A stretch of DNA of 64,000 nucleotides from Calonectria ilicicola (GCA_020809705.1 CP085828.1:1550001-1614000), one strand, 5' to 3'; counted from the stretch's first letter, positions 25,137 through 37,986 are shown. Notes: a model not told the origin generated them from the letters alone. Made by a program: numbers and translations.

Positions 25137-27883
25137 TGCGCCTATATGTCAAGTGTAAAGCAGCAAGTGTGAAGCCTCCAAAGCCGATGCGCCAGCACGA
25201 GAGTCAAGGTGGGGCAGTTAAGAGAGCCGGCAGGACCGGAAGACAAACTCACCAGAGACATCCGGAGCGGCCAAGCGCTCACCGGAGGATGATGGAGCAG
25301 ACATCGGATGTAAGCTGATGCTGTCGACAGGGAGGCGTTCCCAGGGCGTGGGCGCGGGCGCAAGCACAGGCGCAGGTAAATAGTGAGTTGGGAGGGTTTT
25401 GGAGGAGAAGCGAGGACGACTTGGACTTGCGACGAACGATGATAAAAGCTACTGCTCGTGGCGGTGGTGGGGCATCACATTCTCCAACACTCCCACCTTC
25501 CATGGAGGCAAAGCGCCAGTTGCAGGGGAAAAGAAAAAAAAAGGACAGCACGTACCGCGGGGGTACCTGACGGTACGAGGCAGCGGCTAGAGCCCGCGCT
25601 AGGGGGTACCTCGATGTACCAACTGACAATTCGTGTTTGTTCGGCAACTACAGCCAGCCAACATCGCCCACCGCATTCACATGGTTCACGGCGGCTTCGC
25701 TAGCCCTGCAACAGAGCGGCTGTGGCATGGTTCTATAATGCTTCCATCCATGCCCCGTTCCTACGTTGCAAGCAGGTGGGCTCGGAGTACATGTATCATC
25801 GTGCACAATGCTGCTCAGTGTACCCTGTTTCGATTCTAGGCGCTGAACACGACGCTCTACCAGGTACATGACACTGCTCGTTCGGGACGTACCTTGCTTC
25901 TTACTCGTACGTACATCGATCCCAGCGCCCTTGGTCTAGCAAGGGCTCCTTGTAGCAAATTTTTCCAAACAGAGGCGGCGACCAGGTCGATGGGTCAACG
26001 TTTCTTTTTTCGGATAGATGACTTGTCAACTTTCAATCTCGACTCCATCTCCATCCGCGGGGGGCTGACATTGACGGCCCAAGGTTGGGTACATATGAGA
26101 CTTAACCCAAGCAATGCTTGAGGGTTGTGAGACTCTCACCTTCATGCTTCGACTCCGCCCATCCCCAAGGCAAGAGCGAACTTTCAGCACGGCCGTCCGC
26201 GGAACCTCCCCTGACTCTTCCCATCGGCTTGCCCGATTTGGGATGTCCTTGTTGGGTCGATCGCAGACGCCAGATGCAGCACCTCGCAACTGCTAGTCTT
26301 ACTGCCGTCCAACCAACCAACATTTTGTGTGTCACTCCCTGGTAGTCCAGGCTGGCCAGGCTGGCATAATTGCAGCTTACTTTTCCCAGGATTAATCAAA
26401 TCTCACATGTCTTGGTCTCATACAGCCACCATCTTGGCGTGATCGGGTATGAACCGGGTACCAAGACGACACTTGCATACGTGTTTCTGTGTGTCATGGC
26501 CGTCTTGAAACTTGCCCGTGCTTGGCCGCGAATCGAATGAAAAGAAAAATCTTCATGTGTGTCATACAGGTAGGTGGTGTACACTCCATCAAGAATTGAC
26601 GGGTCGCCATTAGTGGCTGTGCCAAAAAGAGCTACAGTGGCCAAAATCCGGCCGAGTCCGGATCGAATTTGGCAACCGAGCGTGACAGCGGAGCCCCACC
26701 AACGATAGGTACGTACATGCACCCTGCAACTGCATTCACCCGGACATTCGGGGCAGGCAAAGGAGCAGCGATAGCTAGCTTTAGGTTTCTTTGCAGTGTG
26801 TAGGACACGATCCAAGACACTGAATCACCTTGATCTCAATCAAAAGGCACCTAGACAAAGTCGTCCCGGCTTTCCTCTCCATCCTCAAAAATTGACTGGC
26901 TCAGTGGTTGCACCATGGTACCTCCATTAGCCAAAAGGGAAAGCTTCTAGACTCTGTAGAGCCGTAAGGCTGTCTCAATTCTGATCCATGTTCCGATCGC
27001 GGACTAGCTAGAGACTTTTGCCTCAGTGTAGCACCGCAGAGTGTAGACCATTACCCGGGCGCACCGCGCAAACGGATGCACTCGGAGCACACTTGCTCGG
27101 CAACTTGAGTTAACCGGAGCTGCTCAGTCCATTTTCCATATCACGGGTGAGTGTGGGCCACCCGCATCCCACATTCTTGAGGATACTAATTCTTTCCGCA
27201 TTGGTATTTGGTTCTACTGGGGCCCTTCAAACTGGTTTCTTGTTGAACCTAGCTGGCTGATCACTGAGGCCCACGATTTCTTGGCACACCTATAAATAAG
27301 TAGGCAGTTGGGCTAACGACACAGAGCCTGATGTCCAAGAGCAGAACCTAGCCGTTGCTTTTCTCGTTGCCCAGTTAGCTATCTTCGTAAGCTTTGGCCT
27401 ATTGCGTTTGCTCTCTCCATGGTCATCCGCAGGTACACCAGAGGACTCTGCATGCCACGCATAAAGTGGATCGCGGGGCTATCAAGTACTGCCATGTATC
27501 CCGCGCTGAGCATAACAACTACAGGCCTTTATCGGCGCCTGTATATGACGCTTGTCTGCTGATTTGAGAATACACTCTGCAACAGCTCATGTGACGGCAT
27601 GCATGGATTATGCTCGGGGCATTCGGCGACACACATACACTCATCTGCCTCTATTGAAACACATCTTCCAAAACACATTGCCGAAAGTAATCAGACGCGG
27701 GAACTTGTGCAAAGGCAACAGAGAAATTCATAAGAGTAGATCATATCTTGTACACACCCCCAAGGTTCTTTTGTCCCGATTCATGCTCTGTTGTACATAT
27801 TCGACATTTGGTCGTGAATGGTTGCTATACACGCCCATGGTTTACAATCCCAACCCCATTCCTTCATTTCCCATGCCCTCAAA
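25137..27883. other. Gene-free region with GTAC block
   Basis: 2.7 kb between the kinase promoter and the 3' end of MRPL19. It contains a dense GTAC block (25552-25914, listed separately) and isolated GGTACC/GTACGTAC words to about 26930. Frames of up to 139 codons (minus 26396-26815) lack recognisable motifs. No supported gene. Confidence 0.5.
25552..25914. repeat. GTAC-dense intergenic block
   Basis: Eleven GTAC tetramers in about 363 bases (25552, 25563, 25573, 25606, 25616, 25787, 25819, 25864, 25889, 25907, 25911), several inside GGTACC or CGTACGTAC palindromes. About 1.4 would be expected by chance. It lies 0.4-0.8 kb upstream of the kinase start. It could be a regulatory site cluster, a relic of a short repeat family, or a mutational signature. 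Confidence 0.65.
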
Positions 27884-28430
27884 TCAGGCCACAACATTAA
27901 TCCCTATCGACTTCGCCTGGTAGATGATAGACCTGCACAACGGCTCAAGGGACAGCCCAGATAGACGCAACTCGGTCTGCTTAATCTTGGCAATCTCGTA
28001 GACATGCTTGAGACTGACGGTTCCAATAGTCTCGTGTCCAGGGTTGCTGGCACCTTTTCTCTTTCCTTTCTTTCCCATTGGTGCTTGAGCAGCGTTCAAA
28101 AGGAGCCATGATGTGTGTGGTGTGCGGACTTCGAAGTGGAATGATCGGTCGGGGCGGACGACAACTTTGCAAGGCATTGGGGTTCCCACAACCATGTTGG
28201 CGGTTCGAGCATTGAACTCCTAGGAATATTATTAGCACCTGACATCGCAATGCATATCTCGGGCTCTCTCAAGAGCTGGCGGTCAAGCTGCGCACCTTGC
28301 AAAAGTCCATTGACTTAACACCTTTGCTACCAAGCGCAGGACCGACGGGAGGGCTGGGACTGGCCTGCCCAGCTCCCACGATCAGCTTGACGATCTGGTC
28401 CACCGCTCCGGCTGCGCGACCTTTGGACAT
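27884..28430 (-). CDS. MRPL19: Mitochondrial ribosomal protein uL11m (MRPL19)
   Basis: Large-subunit mitoribosome protein of the L11 family, part of the GTPase-associated stalk base. Exons (minus) 28430-28296 and 28219-27884 with a 76-bp intron; 156 residues, close to the yeast protein. The L11 N-terminal signature ([20 protein letters not shown], then [19 protein letters not shown]) and the C-terminal RNA-binding part ([18 protein letters not shown], then [14 protein letters not shown]) are clear. There is no long presequence, as in other fungal uL11m. It is divergently paired with KRR1, with 272 bases between start codons. Confidence 0.95.
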
Positions 28431-29668
<1,238 letters not shown>

Positions 29669-30313
29669 GCGTAGGATGAGCACATGTCAAAAAACGAAAA
29701 GCAACCAGAACAAGTTGCAAACCCATCGGCTTGTGGGCTCACCAGGTGTTTGGATACCCTTAAAAATGGACATTGATTCGGCGTTTTTGAGATTTGGTAG
29801 CTGTCGGTTATAATGTAAATCATTCTACACATTGCAGTACAGCCATGAACACTGTGTTATAAAATGCTAAGCTTATGGTTATTCCTGTTGGCTGGGTCTG
29901 TCTTGGACCAAAGGCGACATGATTCTGGGCGTAATCCAATCATGAAACTTCAGCCCCGGTCAAGGCCCCCGCGATAAAGCCAAGCATACCGAGTCAAAGA
30001 GTCTTAAGGGCGATCAACTTGATAGCCAATATAAATTCAATAGCCAATATCATTAAGCTCCTTCAGAGTGCTATTCTCAATCTTGTCATCACTGATATTC
30101 ACATAAAGCAGGGCTTTGCAAGTCCAAGAGTATAATATACATCATATCAGAGTATGTATCAGTTGGGAAGCCTTACAGAGTTTACATCTTCAAATAATAT
30201 TTGATTTGTATGACAATGATAATCCGTCGTGAGCGACAATCGAAGTGATGATGCCGGCAGTCAATCGCTTGCAGCTATGCTCATGTCCAATCCCAACGTC
30301 ATGCTCTTGTTTA
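29669..30313. other. Convergent 3' intergenic region
   Basis: 3' flanks of KRR1 and the MDR oxidoreductase; AT-rich. It holds a direct repeat of the 11-base word ATAGCCAATAT at 30022-30032 and 30040-30050. I see no gene. Confidence 0.55.
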
Positions 30314-31466
30314 TTATAGCTTCGAAGGAGACTCGCTACCTGATTCAAATTCAATTACCAGTTTTCCAAACTGCTTTCCTTGGTCCATCTCCTTGAACAG
30401 GCTGTCAATGTCGGTGATGTTGTCCAATCCCTTGACCACCCGGCTAACAATGGGGTGGATCTTTTTCTCGTTGACAAAAGCAACCATTTCTCGGAACTCT
30501 TTGCGCGAGCCCATGGTGGAGCCCTTGAGCTCTACATTGTTAAGAACTGCGCTCATGAGCCAATCCATCTTGGGTGCTACTGTCATGCCATACTGAGCAA
30601 TAACACCACCAGCCTTGAGCAGCTTCACTGTCTTGGCTACTACGGGTCCTCCTGCGCCGTCAATCACGGCATCCAGATATGGTCGGTCCTTCGGAAGCTG
30701 GCCTCGAAGTTCCTTTTCCCAGCCGTCGTTGCGATAGATGACGCCTCCCTTGGCACCCATCTGCTTCGCCTTTGCGATTTTTGCTTCGTCGCCGGAGGTT
30801 ACGAAGACATTGCACCCAAATGCAACAGCGAACTGGAGTACCTGCAAGGCGACTCCACCACCAATTCCAGTGATTAATACATTGGCACCGGGGAAAGCGG
30901 CGTTGCTCTTTGTGACAAAAGCGCGCCAGCCTGTGAGGCCGACAAGGGGCAAAGCCGCACCTTCGGCAGCGCTCAGGTGTGCTGGAGCAGGCTCAACCTC
31001 TTCCTCTGGAACAACGATGAAGTCCTGAGCGGTACCGACCTCGGTGAGCTTGGAGCCGCCAGTGACAGTGAATGTGTTGCCGATTTCGGGTGCAGCAGGA
31101 TCTGATTCCCAGCCGCGCATAGGTGTGAGAATGACGGGTTGGTTCAGCAAGCCTTTCCGCGTCACAGCAGAGCCTACGGCAACAACTGTGCCATATCCAT
31201 CCGCCAGGATTGGGTTGGTAAAAGAAATGGCCGGGTAAAGATGGCGGCGCATAAAAAGATCCCTGTGGTTCAGGGCCGCGGCCTGGAGGCGGACAAGAAC
31301 CTCATTGGGACCGGGAGTTGGCTTGGGGACCTCTTTGATCTGAAGGCTGCCTTTACAGTCAATAAAATTGTACTAAATAGAGAGCGGTGGCCATTGTTTC
31401 TCACGGATAGTAGACTTGGCCAGGCTTGCCGCCTTCAATATGCTGGAGGGTAAGAACTCGAGGCAT
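30314..31466 (-). CDS. MDR-superfamily NAD(P)H oxidoreductase
   Basis: Medium-chain dehydrogenase/reductase of the quinone-oxidoreductase / YogA-like type. Exons (minus): 31466-31405 and 31346-30314; 364 residues. The splice join at residue 21 restores the conserved start of the fold (VYYPLQIKEVPKPTPGPNEV), with the acceptor at GGCAG; a nearer AAAG acceptor would break the frame. The GroES-like half runs to about residue 150. The nucleotide-binding half has ITGIGGGVALQVLQFA and VTSGDEAKI. The usual catalytic-zinc cysteine and GHE segments are absent (NPILADGYGTVV), so it is probably zinc-independent. The substrate cannot be told from sequence. Confidence 0.9.
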
Positions 31467-32952
31467 CCCGGATAAGGTAGACTGGATCAAATAAAATTAA
31501 CGAGATGGTTAGTTTACGCCAACTTGTAATCAGACGCCTTCCCTATAGGAGATGCAGCACAAGTTATATAGCGGTGATAGTTTTGGCACAGGATGTCTCA
31601 GTCTTTTATAAATGATGGGCGTTTAGTAATGCATCTGCCATCGGTGAGATGGCATCGGAGCTCCATGGCTCAAAGATTGGGCCGACCCCCAACGGCCCCG
31701 CATCACCACCGTCTGGGCGGACCTCGGCTTTCTAGGTTAGGTGAAGTGTGAATTTCCCAAAACGGCCATACTACACGGATTTCAGTTCTCAATATTCTTA
31801 CGCATTTCAAGGGCTGGTGGATTAAATTACGTTGGTGGTGGTATTTACCAAAATACAGTAATTTATCAAGCGCACATTTGCCATCCAAGTCAAACTTGAT
31901 GGCCTGGTAGACAGGTGCAAGCAGCCTGTGAGGAAGGGATTGTATTACCGACCCTCTAACCAAGGTAATAACGTCACCGAGAGCCCCGAGAGTAAAGGCG
32001 TTGTAACAAATTCTCAGTCATCAAATTCCATCGTAGAATTCTAAGTCTATTCGATGACCTCATCATCTTAAGAAGAATGCGCCAAGGCCACGACAGGAAA
32101 AAGCAAACCTTCAAAGAACAAAAGCCCGGCATCGTGGACATGAGCCACACCGTTGAACCACACATAACAAGAGGGCCATCATGAAGCAACACCCCAAAGC
32201 AGATTCAACCTCGACCAAACATGAGTCTCAATCCAGAAATGTTCCAGAAGCCTCTTCTCTTTCTAGGCCCTACGCATGAGCCATTATAACTAGGACATGA
32301 TGCAGCATGAGCTAGCCTTGGTCCATTTTTCCCACTCGCACACGCCAAACCCAACGAGATGGGATAAACATGGTGGGCAAGTGAAGCAGCCAGTATCTGC
32401 ATCAATAGGTATCCTCTTTTTGAAACCCCCGTTACACCCGTGATCAACTTGGTGGGAATCTTCATCCAACGGCATCAACCGGTTTAGTTCTTGGTTCCTG
32501 GCCAACCCGGCCCCAAGCGCGCCGCATGAAACGGTGCACTCGCTAAAACCCAAGAGTCTAGAACATGATCTAGACCGTTACCATAGTGGGGGTTCGACTG
32601 TGGAACATGGAAAGGTTGCCATCAGGTCAAAAGAAAGAAAGATAGAAAATGGAGTCTCCGATACAGCATGCTCGCCTTATTACTATGAGCAGCTTGGAGA
32701 GTTTGGATGGCATTTCTTCGGGGTCGAGGAGATAAGGTTTAGATATGAGTAGATAAATAACTTAACATTTCTTCTTCCTTCCCCTCAGTCGCTATGATCG
32801 TATGGTACGGTATATTCAAACCCTCCTCGCCCGCTCGTTGAATTCATCGACGCACAACCAACCAAAGCTGCACGGATCAGCTCTGAATTCATCATGGACT
32901 CCATACTGTTGACTTTCTCTTGTATAAAACTCCTTCAACTTATCGACACATC
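31467..32952. other. Gene-free region
   Basis: 1.5 kb between the MDR gene's promoter side and the next plus-strand frame. Frames of 70-90 codons on the minus strand (32205-32553) have no motifs. AT-rich. No supported gene. Confidence 0.5.
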
Positions 32953-33556
32953 ATGTCAAATCACACGACACTAGCCAAATATGGCTGTGAAGCTCCAGAC
33001 GATGTCTCTTTGACTGAAGATGAACTCTTTAAACTCAAATACGTTTTGGGGACCTTAAAGGAGACTCACAAAAGCCACATCAACCATCTTTCTATACAAA
33101 ATCTTTACAAACCAGTCCTTTCCATCTTTGAGAGCTGTATCAGAGTTGCAGACAGAATCGCACAGGTGGTCATCGAATGTGAGGGAACGACCAAGTCCAG
33201 GAGGTGGAGTTCATTCGGCCAGAGAGTACTTAAAGGCTTAATAATCGAAATAAAAGAGCATCGGAAATCGTTTGAATTGGCTCTTGATGCCATGCCTTTG
33301 TATGCTGGCCACCCCCTTTCCTTTAGGTTGACTCTTTGTCATTTCGCCGACATTGTCTCCCAGTATGGTCACAAGGGCGATCACGCAAGACCCTAGCCAA
33401 GAAAATACATCAATATCGAGGGCCGAGATTACTGATATTTGGAGACGATTACAAGACCTGAGATCTTTCCTGGCTTTGAATCAAACGTATATCAAAATTT
33501 CCAACCTACACAGGCCTATTGAAGCGATAGGCTCGCTAGTGGCATCGGATTTCTAA
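32953..33556 (+). CDS. Small helical-domain protein, possibly truncated
   Basis: A plausible two-exon reading is 32953-33299 plus 33364-33556 (intron GTATGC...CCAG, 64 bp), giving 179 residues. It is predicted all-helical, with the pattern ECEGTTKSRRWSSFGQRVLK, then IEIKEHRKSFELALDAM. This resembles the N-terminal helical domain found in front of NACHT or ankyrin repeats in many fungal STAND-like receptors, but no NACHT or repeat follows. Just after the stop another frame (33540-33740) stays open with a hydrophobic run (FLIDITIVLIHLLLPY), suggesting a frameshifted continuation. It may be the broken 5' part of a longer gene that includes the remnant at 33763-34220. Family assignment is tentative. 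Confidence 0.4.
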
Positions 33557-33762
33557 AGGCTTCTCCACGAAAGCTCCCACCACAGTCTCCCTGATTAAGA
33601 GCAATCTTCTGGGGCCCCTAGGCGCTTTCTTAATCGACATCACCATTGTGTTAATACACCTACTCCTCCCATATCCAGACGGTAACCTTTCTTTATCCTT
33701 GAGGGCTAACAGTTCAATGGCGCGGACTCGCCATTGAATCCCCAACAGATTGCGACTACTGA

Positions 33763-34220
33763 GACGGGTTTCGCACGTGGACATTCGCAGCAAATGAAAA
33801 GGAGTTTACCATGGTGGTGAGCAATGCGAATGACGAGGTCGCAATCATGGTATGGGACATCAAGGATAGCGCCCTAAAACGTTGGTGGGAAGCAGGCCAA
33901 TCCGGCGGCCTCTCACTAACAGACAGCCAATTTTTATCGAGTGTCGTTGAAAAAACTCCCGAAAGTTAGCACGGCATTCTCACGGATCTATCCTCGTTTG
34001 TGACGGCGCGTAACTTTGGGAGAAACAAAAAGTTTTACTTTGTCAATTATAATTCCGCCATGACGAGGTCGAAAGCAGAGGTTGCGTTGGGGCGACACAA
34101 CATCAGAAAGGTACAAACAAGATCAAGCAGATGGTGGAAGTGTTCGGAAAGGAAATACATGTGATCTATCACGGCAAATTTGGGTTTGCATATTATAGAA
34201 TTAAAGGGAATAGAATATAG
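33763..34220 (+). pseudogene. Decayed coding region of unknown family
   Basis: One frame reads as protein-like sequence (RTWTFAANEKEFTMVVSN, DEVAIMVWDIKDSALKRWWE) but is preceded by an in-frame TGA (33760-33762) and interrupted by TAG at 33967-33969. It then continues (LTDLSSFVTARNFGRNKKFY) and must shift frame near 34105-34112 to reach a good C-terminal end (QMVEVFGKEIHVIYHGKFGF) with a stop at 34218-34220. Continuous protein-like composition across the lesions suggests a recently inactivated gene. Both stops could arise by single C-to-T or G-to-A changes. I do not recognise the family. An unusual intron pattern is the main alternative. Confidence 0.4.
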
Positions 34221-35160
34221 ATTACGTTTAGATAACAGATGAACGAGTTACGAGAATTAAGTTGCTACTTACCCTATTGCTTTTATTGCCCGCGCGCTGT
34301 CGGTGACCATAGTACTCCATTTTGCACTTTATGCTGAACTCCCCGAGAAGGTGCTCATAATTTTCCGATGAGTTTAAAATAAAAAGCATCGTTAGTATGC
34401 CGATGGCCTATCAAGCATTGTCAAGTTCGTTCATCTTCAACACTTAGGTTTCGGGGACCACTGCCGCTCAGATCTTGTCGGGTACCTGGTGGGGTGGTCC
34501 CCGAGGTCCCCGGCGACACAACCACACCGGCACGAACCGCGATATAGCTAATAATCATGCCGTTCGGGGCTTACCGTTCTAGGAAATGGTCAATTGGGCA
34601 AAACCACATGCATGGTTTGTGATGCAGTTGACCGCAGAGTTGTAATTGCGATTGCGAGGACATTTGAAGACGCGCGTTCCTCGGGAGGAGTGAATCCGTT
34701 GCTTTGAAAGCGAATCCCCGATCTTACTCCCTGGCTTACATCTCACTCACACCACAGGTTTCAACCGTGACAGCCATTAGATAGACGTGTATGATATTCA
34801 AGTGCCGCCATTTCTTTTTTGGTCAAACGCCGCTCTCCTAATATCGGCCTCTCGATTTCTAATGGCATCAGTTTATTCTCCTGTGACGCAAGTGGGGTCC
34901 TGCACGGATCTACCAAATCCACTTCCATTGCCCTCCACCAAAACCCTTGCATGGACATGACTTGCTTCGGCGACCCAAATACTCTATCTTATAATAACTC
35001 TGCAATTTGCTTAGTGAGCCGTTCGGACTCGGTCCTGCTAAAGCACGTTGTCCCTCCTCTGCCAAAAAATTGTCTTAAAAAGCTTGTTGTCCGGCTCCCT
35101 GATCGTCAGCCTTCTCAACAACACTCATCGCCCCATCTTCATAATCCCCTCACAATCACC
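34221..35160. other. Promoter side of YeeE-type gene
   Basis: 940 bases without a supported gene. The YeeE frame is open upstream to about 34819, but the Kozak-like CACCATGG at 35161 and a pyrimidine-rich leader before it favour the start chosen there. Confidence 0.5.
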
Positions 35161-36208
35161 ATGGCTACTCTGTTTTCAGGTGCAGTTTTTGGCGCTGCGA
35201 CTGTGGTCGCCGGGGTCTATTCCCCAACAGTCATCATCTCCCAGTTTAAATTTCAAGACTTTCACATGCTGCAAGTATTTCTCGGTGCTTCAGCAAGCAG
35301 CGCGTGAGTTCCACTTTTCAGCAATTCATTGCTCTCTGTTTTTTACTAATTCCAATTCAAGTATAATCTACAAACTGGCTGAAACTTTTAAATATGTCTC
35401 ACTCAAGCCTCGTAGCTCATCCCCACTGGGTATTTTTGGCCAGTATGACGGAAACGTCGTTGGAGGCATGCTCATTGGCGCTGGCATGGCCCTCTCTGGA
35501 TCTTGTCCTGGCACCCTCTTTGCGCAAACAGGAGCTGGGCTTCAGACCGGATACTACGGACTTGCCGGTGCTGTTTGCGGTGGTATACTCTACACTGGGG
35601 TTATTTCGAAGCTCATCAAGTGGCAGAGGGAGAGGACAGAGGCAAGGTCTGACACAGTGACGATTAGTGAGCAGCTTGGTCTCTCTGACACCGCCACCCT
35701 CTTCCTGTGGGAAGCAATTGCGCTATCCGCAATCGCCGCATCTGTCATTCTTGGAAATGGAGCTTCGGATTGGACTCTCTTTTCAGCAGGGAGCGGCCTT
35801 TTCCTGGCGTTCGCCCAGCTCTTCTCCATTCTAACCCGCAAGAGCATGCTGGGTATCTCGACCTCCTACGAAGAGATCGGCAACCATTTTTGGTGGCTAG
35901 TGAAAGGCGCCAAGGCAAGTGCATGGCCCAGCAGCCGCCAAAATATAACATTTGCTGCGGGCACCGCGGTGGGCGCTTGGCTTGTTGTCCAGAATCTCCC
36001 ATCACTGCTTAGGGACGATATTGTTGAAACGGCTCCGGCATTGGCTGCTGCTGGCGGCGCCATTATGGCTATAGGGTCGAGAGTTGCGGGCGGTTGTACT
36101 TCTGGTCACGGTTTGAGTGGCATGGCTCTCCTTTCAACTTCAAGCTTAATAACCGTCGCATCCATGTTCCTGGCAGGAGGCATCCTTGCCTCATTCGTTC
36201 ATAATTAG
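35161..36208 (+). CDS. YeeE/YedE-family sulfur-compound transporter
   Basis: Polytopic membrane protein of the YeeE/YedE (DUF395, 'sulphur transport') family; the bacterial member TsuA imports thiosulfate. Exons 35161-35303 and 35362-36208 (58-bp intron); 329 residues. The frame has about nine hydrophobic segments. The two internally repeated signatures are present: SGSCPGTLFAQTGAG in the first half and RVAGGCTSGHGLSGMA in the second. Cysteines 96, 120 and 293 fall at the positions expected for the three conserved pore cysteines. A fungal thiosulfate or related sulfur uptake role is inference; membrane location is not determined. It converges with the RidA gene, 230 bases apart. Confidence 0.92.
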
Positions 36209-36438
36209 TGGGAGATAGTACAGAGCGGCATTTTTACACTCCACATGTCAAATATAGCGTGATCCAGTTTGGATATTAATCAATTGAGCCTTCGTAATAT
36301 ACTATACTAATCGGTGCAAAGAAGCGGGTCGGTCAGTGTGGTGGCCTAGAACAACAATGTTTCCCGGCATAATCAGGAGTTGATTTCCTGCATTCCTCCA
36401 TCATTAGCTACTTAAACGTGGAATGTGCTGTTTTTATC

Positions 36439-36894
36439 CTATTTCTCCTTCTTTGCAGTGACTTCGATCTCGATCTTCATCTCATCTTTCATCAGGCCTG
36501 ACTGTACCATGGTTGCTGCTGGTCGGACGTTACCAAACCACTTTTGGAGGACAGGCCATGTTTTGGGGAAATCGTCGCGGTCGGGCAGAATATATCGAAC
36601 TCGCACGACATCGTTGATGGAGGCACCTGCATCCTCCAGGGCAGAAGCAATATTCTTTAGCGTCTGGTCGGCCTGCTCAACAACATCGTCGGAAATGCTT
36701 CCGGTTTTATAATCATAGCTATTTTTCAGAGAGAGAGAGAGTCAGAACATGATTGTCAAGAATTTCCTTCTACCAAAAACAGAGGCCTACCCGGTTGTAC
36801 CGCTGACGAAAACCCACTCTCCGCTAACGACGGCGCGGGAGTAGCCGATCTGAGCCTCGAAGGCTGACCCGGAGCTGATGTTACGGCGGGACAT
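36439..36894 (-). CDS. RidA/YjgF-family imine deaminase
   Basis: Member of the RidA (YER057c/UK114) family, which hydrolyses reactive enamine/imine intermediates. Exons (minus) 36894-36791 and 36718-36439; 127 residues, the normal length. Family segments are present: SGTTGYDYKTGSISDDVVEQ, the RVRYILPDRDDF stretch and RPAATMVQ with the substrate-binding arginine. The C-terminus ends KKEK. The pyrimidine tract of the intron contains a (CT) dinucleotide run. There is no clear presequence (MSRRNISSGSAFEAQIGYSR), so a cytosolic location is more likely than mitochondrial. Some members lack deaminase activity, so the exact reaction is unproven. Confidence 0.92.
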
Positions 36895-37407
36895 GGCTGG
36901 ATGTAGGGTGAAAGCTTATGCTGAGACGCGGGATAGCACACGCGAAATAGATGAGTATTTCGAGGCCACCAGAACAAATAGACTATGGATGCGTTGCAGC
37001 TAAATGTGCTAAAGTGTGAGTCACGCACGCACGCAACAACCTTATTAGCCTCCGTTGGCGGAGTGTTCATCTTCAAATGACTCGGTAGCGATTCGGTCCT
37101 AGAATATATCTCCGAGTGTACGTGGGGTATCGGGCTACCCTAGTCATATTCCTCGCTCCCAAAGCTCAATTGTCTACTCGTATCAATCCCTCGTTTTGGC
37201 CTCAATGCATGTTCCGTAAGCAGAAGAGTAAACAAGCCTGCCCCAAGATCCCTCAATGGCGGGTTCTATATTCATCAACTATTGGCAAATTGATTATTTG
37301 GGGCATCAAAACGTAACATGTTATGTTGGAGAGGTCAGATCATCTAATCGACTGCCGTCATGGCAATAATAGTGTACAGTAATTTACAATCCCTTGCCAT
37401 AAGATGT
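36895..37407. other. Intergenic region, RidA promoter / AIM41 3' flank
   Basis: 513 bases between the RidA start and the end of AIM41. No gene and no clear element was seen. Confidence 0.5.
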
Positions 37408-37986
37408 TCATGCGCTGAACTCCTTAACCATGTTGGCCAATGCCTTCTTGTCTACATCCTTGCCCTCAAGAGCGCCGCTTAGGCGCTTCATGACGTCTCC
37501 CACAAGCGCCTTGCCCTGAGTACCAGCGGCCTTGGACGCTTCGACGGCCTCTCCCACAAGCGCCTTCAGCTCAGCTTCGCTAAGGGTCTGGACACCACTG
37601 TTGCTGATGTACTCTTCGAAAATCTTGACTTGCTCCCCCTCCTTCTCGGCCAGGTCCTCTCGGCCAGCCGCCTTGGCCTCGGCGACAGCATCAAGGGAAG
37701 CTTTCTGAATCTTGCGGATCAGAGCAACAAGCTGGACATCTGTTCGGATGGGGCTCGCCGTCTTGGATGCGTTTAGATTGGCAGAGGTGATGGCACGCAG
37801 GACGTTGAGGCGCGCCTTGTCTTTGGCGCGCATAGCAGTCTTGAGATCGGCCTTTAGCTTGGACAGAAGTGGCGGGGGCGCATCTCCAGCTGGCGTCGAG
37901 TAGAAGCGGCAGACGTGGCCGGCGGCAATGCGAGAGCGCGGGGCCCGCAGAGCTCGAAGGAGTTGAGTGGAAGGCTTGAAAGTCAT
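37408..37986 (-). CDS. AIM41: Mitochondrial YqeY-domain protein AIM41
   Basis: Single-exon gene of 192 residues. The N-terminus (MTFKPSTQLLRALRAPRSRI, then AGHVCRFYST) is a good mitochondrial presequence. The rest is a YqeY/GatB-like helical domain: LKADLKTAMRAKDKARLNVL, the VQLVALIRKIQKASLDAVAE segment and the C-terminal KALVGDVMKRLSGALEGK. Yeast Aim41 is a mitochondrial protein of unclear function. Relation to the tail domain of GatB suggests tRNA or amidotransferase chemistry, but that is only family inference. Confidence 0.92.
   Translation of the reverse strand: MTFKPSTQLLRALRAPRSRIAAGHVCRFYSTPAGDAPPPLLSKLKADLKTAMRAKDKARLNVLRAITSANLNASKTASPIRTDVQLVALIRKIQKASLDAVAEAKAAGREDLAEKEGEQVKIFEEYISNSGVQTLSEAELKALVGEAVEASKAAGTQGKALVGDVMKRLSGALEGKDVDKKALANMVKEFSA

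Noticed and set aside
26890..26915. tRNA A-box-like word (TGGCTCAGTGG)
   Set aside because: No B-box (GGTTCGANTCC) or cloverleaf pairing follows at the right distance.
33682..33712. Intron joining two frames of the decayed region at 33 kb
   Set aside because: It would be only 31 bp, shorter than plausible fungal introns; a frameshift explains the change better.
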